A stretch of DNA of 64,000 bases from CAIWHR01 sp963726765 (GTDB lineage: Bacteria > Pseudomonadota > Gammaproteobacteria > Burkholderiales > Casimicrobiaceae), in assembly GCA_963726765.1 (NCBI GenBank), contig CAVSDH010000009.1:1-64000 (forward strand). The letters run 5' to 3'. The first letter of the stretch is position 1. Every line of letters begins with the position of its first letter. A model generated the notes under the pieces. It was given only the letters and a program-made list of their open reading frames with translations, did no database searches and had not been told where the DNA came from. Shown here one piece after another: positions 16,521-24,900 of the stretch. Made by a program: the position numbers and the translations under genes.

Positions 16521-17093
16521 ATGCTGCTGATACAGCCGGCGCTCGACCAGCTGCCGGGCTACCTCACGGCGCTCAACCGCGGGTGGTCCCCCGACAACGT
16601 TCGCGGCGACGCAGCGGCGCGCGAGGAGATCGCGAGAATCGACGCCGACGCGCCTGCCTTCGTCGCCCAGCAGGTCGACCGCGAAGCCAAGGGCCCGCCC
16701 ATCAAGCTGCCCGACGGATCCGCCGCGCGGCGCATCCCGGGATACAGACTGTGGATGTGGGACGGCGAATTCTGCGGCGTCATCGGCTTTCGATGGCAGC
16801 CCGGCACTTCCGCGCTTCCCCCGCACGTTCTCGGCCACGTCGGCTACGCCGTCGTGCCGTGGAAGCGCCGCCAAGGCTACGCGACCGAGGCGCTCGGCCA
16901 GCTGCTGCCGTATGCGATGGCGGAGGGCCTTGCCTGGATCGACATCACCACAGACCCCGACAACCTTGCATCGCAACGGGTCATCGTCGCCAACGGCGGC
17001 GTGCTGGTCGACCGGTTCCGCAAACCCGCACAGTACGGCGAGGTCGACGGGCTGCGGTACCGTATCGTCCTCGCGAACCCCGCCAGTCGGTGA
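16521..17093 (+). CDS. GNAT-family N-acetyltransferase
   Basis: A 190-residue acetyltransferase with ARRIPGYRLWMWDGEFCGVIGFRWQPG in the central sheet, motif A as HVGYAVVPWKRRQGYATEALGQLL, and DPDNLASQRVIVANGGVLVDRF as motif B. The combination of IPGYRLWMWDG with the GYAVVP-W-K/R-R-x-G-Y-A core resembles a common proteobacterial GNAT subgroup of unknown substrate. This is the eighth GNAT gene in the run. Confidence 0.77.
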   Translation: MLLIQPALDQLPGYLTALNRGWSPDNVRGDAAAREEIARIDADAPAFVAQQVDREAKGPPIKLPDGSAARRIPGYRLWMWDGEFCGVIGFRWQPGTSALPPHVLGHVGYAVVPWKRRQGYATEALGQLLPYAMAEGLAWIDITTDPDNLASQRVIVANGGVLVDRFRKPAQYGEVDGLRYRIVLANPASR

Positions 17094-17187
17094 CGGCGCA
17101 TCCTTTGCCATCGGGCGCCCGACGGGAGTACGCTATCGGCCTCCCTTGCGGTTCTCTCGCGAACGTCGCTGCACCGGGTGGAGAAAA

Positions 17188-17463
17188 GTGGAACCTATCG
17201 CCGTCCTCATCATGCTGCCCATCGTCATCGGCATCGTGTCGGAACTCGTCTTCCGCGACACGACCCATGCGACGCTCGCCGCGGTGCTCGGCACGACGAT
17301 AGCGCTCGTCGTGTGCATGAATCTGCTTGCGCCACCCGAGATGTGGACCTGGCTCGCCGTGCTGCTCGTGTCGCCCCTTGCCATCGCCGCGGCGCTGGCG
17401 ACCGTGCTGACCCTCTACGGGCGCTCGCAGGCCCACCGCCGAAGAAGGCGCCGCGACGCCTGA
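17188..17463 (+). CDS. Small membrane protein, unknown function
   Basis: About 91 residues starting at GTG 17188, with a GGAGA ribosome site five bases upstream. There are three hydrophobic stretches (about 4-20, 28-46 and 50-75), followed by an intensely basic C terminus (QAHRRRRRRDA). No family recognised. It lies about 95 bases after the GNAT gene and 72 before the SnoaL-like gene. Confidence 0.5.
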   Translation: MEPIAVLIMLPIVIGIVSELVFRDTTHATLAAVLGTTIALVVCMNLLAPPEMWTWLAVLLVSPLAIAAALATVLTLYGRSQAHRRRRRRDA

Positions 17464-17535
17464 CGGACGCCGCCATGCGGCGCGTGCTGACGTCGCGTCG
17501 CACTCACTGAACGGCAGTGTCACCGCCTTCGCGAA

Positions 17536-17962
17536 ATGACGATCGCCCTGTTCATGGATCGATACAAGCACGCCTGGGAGACGAGCGACGAGCACGCCCT
17601 CGTTCGCCTGTTCGCCCCCGACGGCGTCTATCACAACACGCCGTTCGCCGAGCAGCGCGGGGCAGCTGCCATCGCCGCGTACTGGCAGCGCACGAAGATG
17701 CAAAGCGACATCCGCCTCCGTTACGAGATTCTTGCGGATCAGCCACGCGGCGGCATCGCTCACTGGCACGTGACCTACCAGGTGACCTCCGAGCGAGCTG
17801 TTCCGCATCTGGGCCGCATCGACCGGAACCACGATGATCGCGCGCAAGCCAGGCGATCCGCTGCCGCGCCTCGCGCTCGACGGCGTCGCCGTGGTCGAGC
17901 TCGACGAGGCGGGTCTGTGCCTGCATTTCCGTCTCTGGTGGCACAGCGTCGTTGCGCAGTGA
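17536..17962 (+). CDS. SnoaL/NTF2-like protein, frameshifted
   Basis: A nuclear transport factor 2-like protein of about 141 residues when one extra base near 17794 is removed. The first frame gives MDRYKHAWETSDEHALVRLFAPDGVYHNTPF...AYWQRTKMQSDIRLRYEIL...AHWHVTYQVTSE. The second supplies ELFRIWAASTGTTMIARKPGDPLPRLALDGVAVVELDEAGLCLHFRLWWHS, which is the standard continuation. The length including the extra base leaves remainder one modulo three, as expected. Such proteins are small enzymes or binding folds; the function is unknown here. Confidence 0.72.
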
Positions 17963-17975
17963 CGGCGCCGATCCG

Positions 17976-18359
17976 ATGACCGCCGACGGCAAGCAACCGG
18001 ATCATGCGCGGCTCGACCGCGTCGTTTCCGAGGCGCGACGGGCCCGCGACGAGCGCGGGCAGGGATATCGCGAGCGGGCGCTGCAGATCTATCCGTGGAT
18101 CTGCGGCCGCTGCGCGCGCGAGTTCGACCGCACGACCGTCCGGCAGCTCACCGTCCACCATCGCGACCACAACCACGACAACAATCCGCCGGACGGCAGC
18201 AACTGGGAACTGCTGTGCGTCTACTGCCACGACAACGAGCATCAGCGACAGCTGGAGCGCGCGCAAGGCATCGCGGCGGGGACACCGGGGAAAGCGCCGC
18301 CAGCTGCGACGCACAAGCCGTTCGCGGACCTCGATGCGCTCCTGAAGCGCGGAAAATGA
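17976..18359 (+). CDS. yajD: YajD-family HNH nuclease
   Basis: A 127-residue protein with an HNH motif and a zinc knuckle: WICGRCAREF, VHHRDHNHDNNPPDGSNWELLCVYCHDNEH. The two CxxC pairs and the HH...N...H ligands are intact. The pattern (YRERALQIYPWICGRCAREFDR) matches the YajD group of HNH proteins. The nucleic-acid target is not known. The ATG at 17976 is close to the conserved start. The stop overlaps the next gene by four bases. Confidence 0.82.
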   Translation: MTADGKQPDHARLDRVVSEARRARDERGQGYRERALQIYPWICGRCAREFDRTTVRQLTVHHRDHNHDNNPPDGSNWELLCVYCHDNEHQRQLERAQGIAAGTPGKAPPAATHKPFADLDALLKRGK

Positions 18360-18745
18360 TTGCCCGTGCGCTCGCCGATGCCATCGTCGCGCTGCACGCG
18401 CTCTTCGTGATCTTCGTTCTCGCGGGCGGCAGCCTGGTCATTTGGCGGCCGCGCATCGCGTTCCTGCATCTTCCCGCGGCGGTGTGGGCGGCATGGGTCG
18501 AGTTCACCGGCACGACCTGCCCGCTCACCCCCCTCGAGAACCACTGGCGTGGCGTGGCGGGCGGAGCCGGCTACCAAGGCGGCTTCGTCGAACACTATGT
18601 AATGCCGGTGCTCTATCCCGCCGGACTGACGGCGCGCATGCAGGTCGCGTTCGGGCTCGCCGTCGTCGCAATCAACGCGTCGATGTACGGTCTCGCCTGG
18701 CGGCGCGCATGTCGAATGCGAAAGGCGGAGCACGACGGGATCTGA
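18356..18745 (+). CDS. DUF2784-family membrane protein
   Basis: A 129-residue inner-membrane protein with four helices. Conserved DUF2784 features are ALADAIVALHALFVIFVLAGG at the start, EFTGTTCPLTPLENHWR in the middle and GGFVEHYVMPVLYPAGLT near the end. Function is unknown. The ATG overlaps the YajD stop (ATGA), so the two are probably co-translated. Confidence 0.82.
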   Translation: MIARALADAIVALHALFVIFVLAGGSLVIWRPRIAFLHLPAAVWAAWVEFTGTTCPLTPLENHWRGVAGGAGYQGGFVEHYVMPVLYPAGLTARMQVAFGLAVVAINASMYGLAWRRACRMRKAEHDGI

Positions 18746-18885
18746 TTTCCCGCTCTCGAAATATCCCGCCGGCGAACGCGAATTGCGAGACAATCACTGT
18801 CGGCCGCGGGAGCGCCGGCGGACACCTTCGTCGGGCCGACCCGTCCGGCGACGCACGGCGCGAACGACGCCAGGAGGAGAACGAC

Positions 18886-19047
18886 ATGACGCTCTGCCCT
18901 ATTGCCATTGCCGCCGGGTGCAAGAAATGCCCGGCTTTTTCCGTCTGCCCGCTGAAAGGCATCATCGGCGACTACCACAAGGACGCCGACGCCAAGACCG
19001 GCCCCCAATCCGGCAAGGGAAAGTCCGCCGCGAAATCATCCAAGTAG
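18886..19047 (+). CDS. Small cysteine-rich protein, unknown function
   Basis: A 53-residue protein with a Cys pattern C-x7-C-x2-C-x5-C in the first 21 residues (MTLCPIAIAAGCKKCPAFSVC), then an acidic/basic Lys-Ser-rich tail. The spacing would suit a metal or iron-sulfur site. It has an excellent ribosome site (AGGAGGAGA, eight bases before the ATG), which argues strongly for translation despite its size. Similar small proteins occur in other betaproteobacteria, from memory, but none with an assigned role that I can name. The 140 bases upstream hold no other gene. Confidence 0.7.
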   Translation: MTLCPIAIAAGCKKCPAFSVCPLKGIIGDYHKDADAKTGPQSGKGKSAAKSSK

Positions 19048-19132
19048 TGCCGCAGCGCAACGCAGGCGCCGGAAGAGCGCCGCTGAACCAGTCGACCCAG
19101 TGAGGAGGCCCGGCCATGTCCGGGCAACGTCG

Positions 19133-20254
19133 ATGACCTACGCCGCCATCACCGGTTGGGGCAAGTGCATGCCCCCGTCCATACTGTCCAACGCCGATCT
19201 CGCGACGTTTCTCGAAACGGACGACGAATGGATCACGACGCGCACGGGCATTCACGAGCGGCGCGTCTCGCACGTGTCGGGAATCGAGATGGCGCACGTC
19301 GCCGCCTTGCGTGCGCTTGCCTGCGCGGGGCTCGATGCCGCCGACGTGGAACTCGTCGTCTACGGCAGTTGCTCGAACGACGAGGCCGTGCCGAATTCGG
19401 CGTCGGGCCTGCAGTTCAAGCTTGGCGCGGCGCACGCGGCCGCCATGGACATCAACACGGCGTGCACGAGTTTCCTTTATTCGCTGTCGACCGCCACGGC
19501 GATGATCCGCACCGGTGTGGTCCGGAACGCCGTCGTCGTCGGCGTCGAGCTGATCTCCCCGTTCATGGACTGGGCCAACCGCGGCGTCGCGGTGCTGTTC
19601 GGCGACGGCGCCGCCGCCGTCGTCCTGCAGGCGACCGAACGCAAGGAAGGGCTCCTCGCCGAGAAGCTGGGCTGCTACGCCGACGCGCGCCAGATCCTGC
19701 GCGTGCGCGGCATGGGTACGACCTACGCCAACCACGGTGTCAGGCTCGGCGACACCCTGTGGGATTTCGACGGCCAGGAGATCTTCAAGCGCGCGGTGCA
19801 CGGCATGGTCAGCGCATCGCAGGACGTGCTGGTGAAGTCCGGGCATGTTGTCGGGGAAATCGACCTTGTCGTTCCGCACCAGGCCAACCTTCGGATCATC
19901 GAGGCGGTGGCGAAGCGCGTCGGCGTGCCGATGGACCGCGTATTCCTGACGGTCGAGCGCTACGGCAACATGTCCGCGGCGACGGTTCCGGTCGCACTCG
20001 TCGAGGCGCTGGAGGAGGGACGCGTCAAGCCGGGCGCGCTTGTCATGACCCCCGCTTTCGGTGGCGGCCTCACCTGGTGCTCGCACCTCATCCGCTGGGG
20101 CGAGCGCACGACGCCGCTCGCAACCACCGACGCCGACCTGCCGCCCCCGACGCAGACCGCGCTCGAGCGCGTCCGCGAGCTGATGGCGTTGAAGGAGCCG
20201 CACGGGCGATCCGGCGCGGGACTCATGGCGGCGAAACTCGCGGAGAGTTCCTGA
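19133..20254 (+). CDS. FabH-like beta-ketoacyl-ACP synthase III family protein
   Basis: A 373-residue thiolase-fold enzyme. The catalytic triad of ketosynthase III is complete: Cys111 in INTACTSF, His249 in VVPHQANL and Asn279 in YGNMSAAT. The DTDEWI-like start (ETDDEWITTRTGIHERR) is also present. It is about 45 residues longer than typical FabH, with the extra length at the C terminus (PPPTQTALERVRELMALKEPHGRSGAG). It is not in a fatty-acid operon, so it may be a secondary ketosynthase. The ATG at 19133 is preferred; a GTG at 19100 is possible. Confidence 0.82.
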   Translation: MTYAAITGWGKCMPPSILSNADLATFLETDDEWITTRTGIHERRVSHVSGIEMAHVAALRALACAGLDAADVELVVYGSCSNDEAVPNSASGLQFKLGAAHAAAMDINTACTSFLYSLSTATAMIRTGVVRNAVVVGVELISPFMDWANRGVAVLFGDGAAAVVLQATERKEGLLAEKLGCYADARQILRVRGMGTTYANHGVRLGDTLWDFDGQEIFKRAVHGMVSASQDVLVKSGHVVGEIDLVVPHQANLRIIEAVAKRVGVPMDRVFLTVERYGNMSAATVPVALVEALEEGRVKPGALVMTPAFGGGLTWCSHLIRWGERTTPLATTDADLPPPTQTALERVRELMALKEPHGRSGAGLMAAKLAESS

Positions 20255-20287
20255 CTCCTTCCGAATCGACGGAGCGACAGCGGATCG

Positions 20288-21391
20288 CTAGGTGTTGACG
20301 AGCTTGCGGTGGGCCTGCACGCTCATCAGCAGGCCGAGCCCGATGAACAGCGAGATGAGCGCGGTGCCGCCGTAGGAGACGAGGGGCAACGGCACGCCGA
20401 CCACCGGCAGCACGCCGCTCACCATTCCCATGTTGACGAATGCGTAGGTGAAGAACATCAACGTCACCGCGCCGGCGACGAGCCTCGCGAACATCGTCGA
20501 CGCATTCGCCGTGATCATCATCCCGCGGCCGATCAGCAGCAGATACAGGACGAGCAGCACCACGTTGCCGATCAGCCCGAATTCCTCGCCGAAGACGGCG
20601 AATACGAAGTCGGTGTGGCGCTCCGGCAGGAAGTCGAGGTGCGTCTGCGTGCCGTTCATCCACCCCTTCCCGACGACGCCTCCCGACCCCAGCGCGATCG
20701 AGGCTTGCGACGAGTGGTAGCCGGCGCCGAGCGGATCGCGCGCCGGATCGATGAAGGTGAGGATCCGCTCGCGCTGGTACTCGTGCAGATGGGGCCAGAC
20801 GAGCGGGGCGCCGGCGGCGCCGATCGCGGTCAGCCCGACGATGATCTTCCACGAAAGGCCGGCGAGATAGAGCACGTAGAAACCCGACGCCGCGATCAGC
20901 AGCGCCGTGCCGAGATCCGGCTGGCGCTTGATGAGCCAGACCGGCACCGCGATCAGCAACCCCGAAAGCACGAAATCGGCCCACCCGATTCGACCCTCGA
21001 ACTTCTGGAAATACCAGGCGAGCATCAGCGGCAGCGCGATCTTCATGAGCTCGGACGGCTGGAAGCGGGCGACACCCAGGTTCAGCCATCGCCGGGAGCC
21101 GTTGACGGTCGTGCCGAACACGGCGACGCCGATCAGCATGACGACTGCGACGAGATAGAGCGGCACCGCGGCGCGCGCGATCGTCTGCGGAGGAATGTTG
21201 GCGACGATCCACATCAGCACCAGCGCGAACGCGAGGCTCGACACCTGCGTCGTCATGCGGGGAACGCTTTGGTCGAGCGCGGAGAAGAGCGTGATGAGGC
21301 CCACGCCGGCGATCGCCAATGCAATGCCGAGCAGGAAGCTGTCGACCTTGCTCGTCAGGACTTCCCAGAGCCGCGAGAGAATGTTGATCAT
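20288..21391 (-). CDS. rodA: Rod-shape SEDS glycosyltransferase RodA
   Basis: A 367-residue polytopic membrane protein of the SEDS family, which polymerises lipid II during cell elongation together with PBP2. Visible hallmarks are NGSRRWLNLGVARFQPSELMKIALPL, KRQPDLGTALLI, GWMNGTQTHLDFLPERHTDFVFAVFGEEFG (containing the essential Asp after HT) and VPLPLVSYGG near the end. The start ATG overlaps the stop of mrdA by one base. Last gene of the mreBCD-mrdA-rodA operon, convergent with the FabH-like gene. Confidence 0.96.
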   Translation of the reverse strand: MINILSRLWEVLTSKVDSFLLGIALAIAGVGLITLFSALDQSVPRMTTQVSSLAFALVLMWIVANIPPQTIARAAVPLYLVAVVMLIGVAVFGTTVNGSRRWLNLGVARFQPSELMKIALPLMLAWYFQKFEGRIGWADFVLSGLLIAVPVWLIKRQPDLGTALLIAASGFYVLYLAGLSWKIIVGLTAIGAAGAPLVWPHLHEYQRERILTFIDPARDPLGAGYHSSQASIALGSGGVVGKGWMNGTQTHLDFLPERHTDFVFAVFGEEFGLIGNVVLLVLYLLLIGRGMMITANASTMFARLVAGAVTLMFFTYAFVNMGMVSGVLPVVGVPLPLVSYGGTALISLFIGLGLLMSVQAHRKLVNT

Positions 21392-23364
21392 CAGTCGCTC
21401 TCGTCGTCGGGCGCCATCGGCACCGGCGCGGTCGGCGCCGGGGCTGTCGCCACCTTGCCCGTCAGGTAGTAGTCGAAGACCTGCCGCGCGATCGGCGCGG
21501 CCGCCTGCGCACCGAATCCGCCGTTCTCGACCAGAACGGACAGCGCGATGCGCGGCTGGTCCGCCGGTGCGTACGCGATGAACCACGCGTGGTCGCGCAG
21601 GCGCTCGTCGATCTTCGCCGAGTATTTCTCGCCCTTGAGCGAGAACACCTGCGCCGTGCCTGTCTTGCCGGCGCTCACGTACGGCGTCTTCGAAAAGGCC
21701 GCCGCGCTGGTGCCTTCCTTGTTGACGCCGACGAGGGCGCTCTTCACGAAAGCGAGATGCTCGGGTTTCATCGGGACCGAGTACGAGGGCTCGGGCACGA
21801 CGTCGCGCACGGTGCCCATGCGCACGTCGCGCACGGTCTTGACGAGGTGCGGCCGGAAGGCGACGCCATCGTTGGCGATCGTCGCGATCGCCAGCGCCTG
21901 CTGAATCGGCGTGAACGCGTTGTAGCCCTGGCCGATGCCGGCGGAAACGCTGTCGCCCAGATACCACTTGCGGTGCTCCTCGCGATAATCCTTGCCGGCG
22001 AAGCGGGCGCGCTTCCACTCGCGCGACGGCAACACGCCGGTCAGCTCCCCGTCGATGTCGATGCCGGTCTTCTGCCCGAATCCCAGCTGGGACAGAAAGC
22101 GCGCGTTGTCGTCGATGTCGGTCTCGCTCGCGAGGATGTAGTAGTACGTGTCGCACGACGCGACGATCGACTTGTACATGTCGACGGTACCGTGGCCACC
22201 GGGCTTGTCGTCGCGGAAGCGGTGCGCCTGGCCGGGGATCTGGAAGTAGCCGGGGTCGAAGATCGTCTGCGCCGGCGTGCGCTTGCCGGATCCGAGCGCC
22301 GCCAGCGCGAGAAACGGCTTGATCGTCGACCCGGGCGGGTACGCGCCCCGCAGCGGGCGGTTGAGGAGCGGCTTGTCCGGCGAGTCGTTGAGCAATTCCC
22401 AGTTCGCAGGATCGATGCCCTCGACAAAGAGGTTGGGATCGAAGCCCGGCTTCGACACGAATGCGAGGACGTCTCCCGTCGAAGGCTCGATCGCGACCAG
22501 CGCGCCCCGCCGGTCGCCGAAGGCCTTTTCGGCGATTTCCTGCAGCCGGATGTCCAGCGACAACCGGAGATCGTTGCCCGAAACCGGGGGCGTGCGCGAC
22601 AGCGTGCGCACGGCGCGGCCGCTCGCGTCGACCTCGACCTCCTCGAAACCGGTCTTGCCGTGCAGCTCGCGCTCGTACGAAAGCTCGACGCCGATCTTGC
22701 CGATGTAATCCGAGCCCTTGTAGTTCGCCACCTCGTTCCACTCGTCGATGCGCCCGACGTCGCGCTCGTTGATGCGGCCGATGTAGCCGACGACGTGCGA
22801 GGCGACCTCGCCGTACGGGTATTGGCGGAAGAGCCGCGCCTTGATCTCGACGCCGGGAAAGCGGTAGCGGTTGACGGCGAAGCGCGCGACTTCCTCGTCG
22901 GAGAGCCGCGTGCGCAAGGGAAGGCTCTCGAAGTTCTTCGATTCGTCGAGGAGCTTGCGGAAGCGCTTCCTGTCCCTGGGCTGGACGTCGACGATGGCCG
23001 CGAGGGCGTCGATCGTCTCGTCGAGATTCTTGACCCGCGACGGCTGGATCTCGAGCGTATAGGCAGAGTAGCTCTGTGCGAGGACGACCCCGTTGCGGTC
23101 GGTGATGACGCCGCGATTGGGGACGATCGGGACAATTGCGATGCGGTTCGTCTCGGCGAGCGTCTGGTAATGCGTGTGCAGCACGACCTGCAGGTAGAAG
23201 AAGCGCGCGAACAGCGCGCCGAACGCAACCACGACCAGCGCGCCGGCGAGACCCAGCCGGCGCCGGAAAAGGAACACCTCGCGTTCCGGATTGCGCAGCT
23301 CCTGCGAACCGAAGCCGCTGTCGTGGCGACGGCGGCGCGAACCGAAGAGAAAACGCCGGGCCAT
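21391..23364 (-). CDS. mrdA: Penicillin-binding protein 2 (PBP2, transpeptidase)
   Basis: A 657-residue class B penicillin-binding protein that cross-links peptidoglycan during elongation with RodA. It has a short cytoplasmic N terminus with an Arg-rich stretch, a membrane helix near residues 32-52, a dimerisation region (NRGVITDRNGVVLAQS) and the transpeptidase domain. The transpeptidase motifs are STIK (PPGSTIKPF), SCD (SxN equivalent, SCDTYYY) and KTGT (SAGKTGTAQVF). The C terminus has a Pro-Ala linker (TAPAPTAPVPMAPD). Two bases separate it from mreD. Confidence 0.96.
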   Translation of the reverse strand: MARRFLFGSRRRRHDSGFGSQELRNPEREVFLFRRRLGLAGALVVVAFGALFARFFYLQVVLHTHYQTLAETNRIAIVPIVPNRGVITDRNGVVLAQSYSAYTLEIQPSRVKNLDETIDALAAIVDVQPRDRKRFRKLLDESKNFESLPLRTRLSDEEVARFAVNRYRFPGVEIKARLFRQYPYGEVASHVVGYIGRINERDVGRIDEWNEVANYKGSDYIGKIGVELSYERELHGKTGFEEVEVDASGRAVRTLSRTPPVSGNDLRLSLDIRLQEIAEKAFGDRRGALVAIEPSTGDVLAFVSKPGFDPNLFVEGIDPANWELLNDSPDKPLLNRPLRGAYPPGSTIKPFLALAALGSGKRTPAQTIFDPGYFQIPGQAHRFRDDKPGGHGTVDMYKSIVASCDTYYYILASETDIDDNARFLSQLGFGQKTGIDIDGELTGVLPSREWKRARFAGKDYREEHRKWYLGDSVSAGIGQGYNAFTPIQQALAIATIANDGVAFRPHLVKTVRDVRMGTVRDVVPEPSYSVPMKPEHLAFVKSALVGVNKEGTSAAAFSKTPYVSAGKTGTAQVFSLKGEKYSAKIDERLRDHAWFIAYAPADQPRIALSVLVENGGFGAQAAAPIARQVFDYYLTGKVATAPAPTAPVPMAPDDESD

Positions 23365-23366
23365 CG

Positions 23367-23906
23367 TCAATGGTCCGGCGTCGAGCGCTGCGGACGCTGC
23401 GGCCATTGCAGCATCACCGACACCAGCGGCCACAGCAGCGCGCCGACGAGTGGCGGCGCGACGTAGGTCCAGCGTGGCATCGTTGCCCCCCCGACGAATC
23501 GGATCAGCAGCACCAGGGCCGCGCACAGAAGCAGGAGGATCGCCACCTGGGCGGCCTGCTGCCACGGCGGGAACCGGAGCACACGGCGCCGGAAGTATTC
23601 CGCCGCGTAGGCGAGAAAAGCGTAGGCGAGCGCATGCTGGCCGAATACCGTGCCGTCACCCACGTCCATCACGAGGCCCACGCACCATGCGACACCGACG
23701 CCGACGAATTTCGGTTCCTGGATGCACCAGTAGAGCAGCACGAGCGCGAGGAAATCGGGTCGCAGCGCGAGCGACAACCCCGAAAGCGGAAGCAGGTTCG
23801 CGAACAGCGCGAGCACGAGCGTCAGCACGACGAACCACGGTCGCGCCGGCAGCAGGATCTCCTCGGGCGACGCCGCGCTCATCGGCATGAAGTTGGAAAG
23901 CGCCAT
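23367..23906 (-). CDS. mreD: Rod-shape-determining protein MreD
   Basis: A 179-residue, very hydrophobic protein with five or six membrane helices. Conserved MreD features are FANLLPLSG...RPDFLALVLLYWCIQEPKFVGVGVAWCVGLVMDV and GQHALAYAFLAYAA. It is part of the elongasome with MreB and MreC in the inner membrane. The ATG at 23906 overlaps the mreC stop (TGATG), indicating coupled translation. An in-frame GTG one codon upstream is an alternative. Confidence 0.93.
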   Translation of the reverse strand: MALSNFMPMSAASPEEILLPARPWFVVLTLVLALFANLLPLSGLSLALRPDFLALVLLYWCIQEPKFVGVGVAWCVGLVMDVGDGTVFGQHALAYAFLAYAAEYFRRRVLRFPPWQQAAQVAILLLLCAALVLLIRFVGGATMPRWTYVAPPLVGALLWPLVSVMLQWPQRPQRSTPDH

Positions 23907-24826
23907 CACCCGCCGCGCCGCCGGCCCCGGGAGGACTTCTTGGCCGCGTCGGTGTCCGCGGGCTCATCGGGCCGCGCAGGCAGCGCCGAAACGCGCCCCA
24001 GAACGAGCAGGTATTCGCTGCGGTCCACGCCGGCCAGCGGCTGCGTGGCAATGCGCGCGAACATCTGCCCGGTTTCGCGCTCGAGCGCGACCACGCGCGC
24101 GACGGCGAGCCCTGGCGGATACGTTCCATCGATTCCGGAGGTGACGAGCACGTCGCCCTGCTCGATGTCGGCATTGGGCGACATGAAGCGAAGCTCCGGC
24201 GGACGTCCCGCGCCGGCGCCGAACAACACGCTCCGCACGCCGCTGCGCTCGACCTTGACCGGCACGGCATGGTCCTTGTCGGTGACGAGCGTCACCTCCG
24301 CCATGTACGGCAACACGCGCGTCACCTGGCCCACCACGCCCTGCGCGTCGATCACCGCATCGCCCGCATTCAATCCGGCATCCGCCCCTTTGTCGATGAA
24401 GAGCTTCTGCGCGAACGGGTCGCGACCCGTGTAGAGCACTTCCGCGACGGTCACGGCGGCGCCGTAGCGCGAGCGCATGCCGAGAAGCGCGACGAGGCGC
24501 GCATTTTCGCTTTGCTCGCTCGCAAATCCCTGCGCCGCGGCGCCCTGCTCGACGAGGCGCCGTTTCAGCGCGGCGTTCTCCTCGGCGAGCGATCGCTGAG
24601 TGGTGAAATAACCGGCGACGGCAGCCATCGCGTCGCCGGGCATCTGCGCCACGCGCTGCAGCGGATAGAGCACCACGGCGGCGACATGCCGGATGTTTTC
24701 CAGGTAGCGGTAGCGTGTGTCGAGGAACAGGAGCGACACGGAGATCAGGCCGAAGAAGGCAAGCCTCGCGAGCGGCGAGGGTCCCCGGTGGAAGAACGCG
24801 GGCGGTTCGACCGGAAGGTGGCGCAT
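23906..24826 (-). CDS. mreC: Rod-shape-determining protein MreC
   Basis: A 306-residue bitopic protein. A membrane helix lies near residues 20-37 (RLAFFGLISVSLLFLD), followed by a helical coiled coil (about 75-105, SLAEENAALKRRLVEQGAA). The periplasmic beta-barrel domain contains DAVIDAQGVVGQVTRVLPYMAEVTLVTDKDHAVPV and GDVLVTSGIDGTYPPGLAVARV. The C-terminal tail is Lys/Arg-rich (KKSSRGRRRGG). It links cytoplasmic MreB to periplasmic synthases. Confidence 0.94.
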   Translation of the reverse strand: MRHLPVEPPAFFHRGPSPLARLAFFGLISVSLLFLDTRYRYLENIRHVAAVVLYPLQRVAQMPGDAMAAVAGYFTTQRSLAEENAALKRRLVEQGAAAQGFASEQSENARLVALLGMRSRYGAAVTVAEVLYTGRDPFAQKLFIDKGADAGLNAGDAVIDAQGVVGQVTRVLPYMAEVTLVTDKDHAVPVKVERSGVRSVLFGAGAGRPPELRFMSPNADIEQGDVLVTSGIDGTYPPGLAVARVVALERETGQMFARIATQPLAGVDRSEYLLVLGRVSALPARPDEPADTDAAKKSSRGRRRGG

Positions 24827-24900
24827 GGCTGGCTTGGCGTTCGGTGTTCAGCGTTCAGCGTGGGGACGGCCGCACGCGCGCAACGCACGAAGCCGAACCC

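Noticed and set aside
3212..17093. An integron-like cassette array
   Set aside because: The many small same-strand genes suggested cassettes, but I found no integrase gene and no regularly spaced attC-like inverted repeats with GTTRRRY cores between the genes.
21589..23466. A 625-codon open frame on the plus strand opposite mrdA
   Set aside because: It is antisense to PBP2, lacks any domain and is a composition artefact of GC-rich coding DNA.
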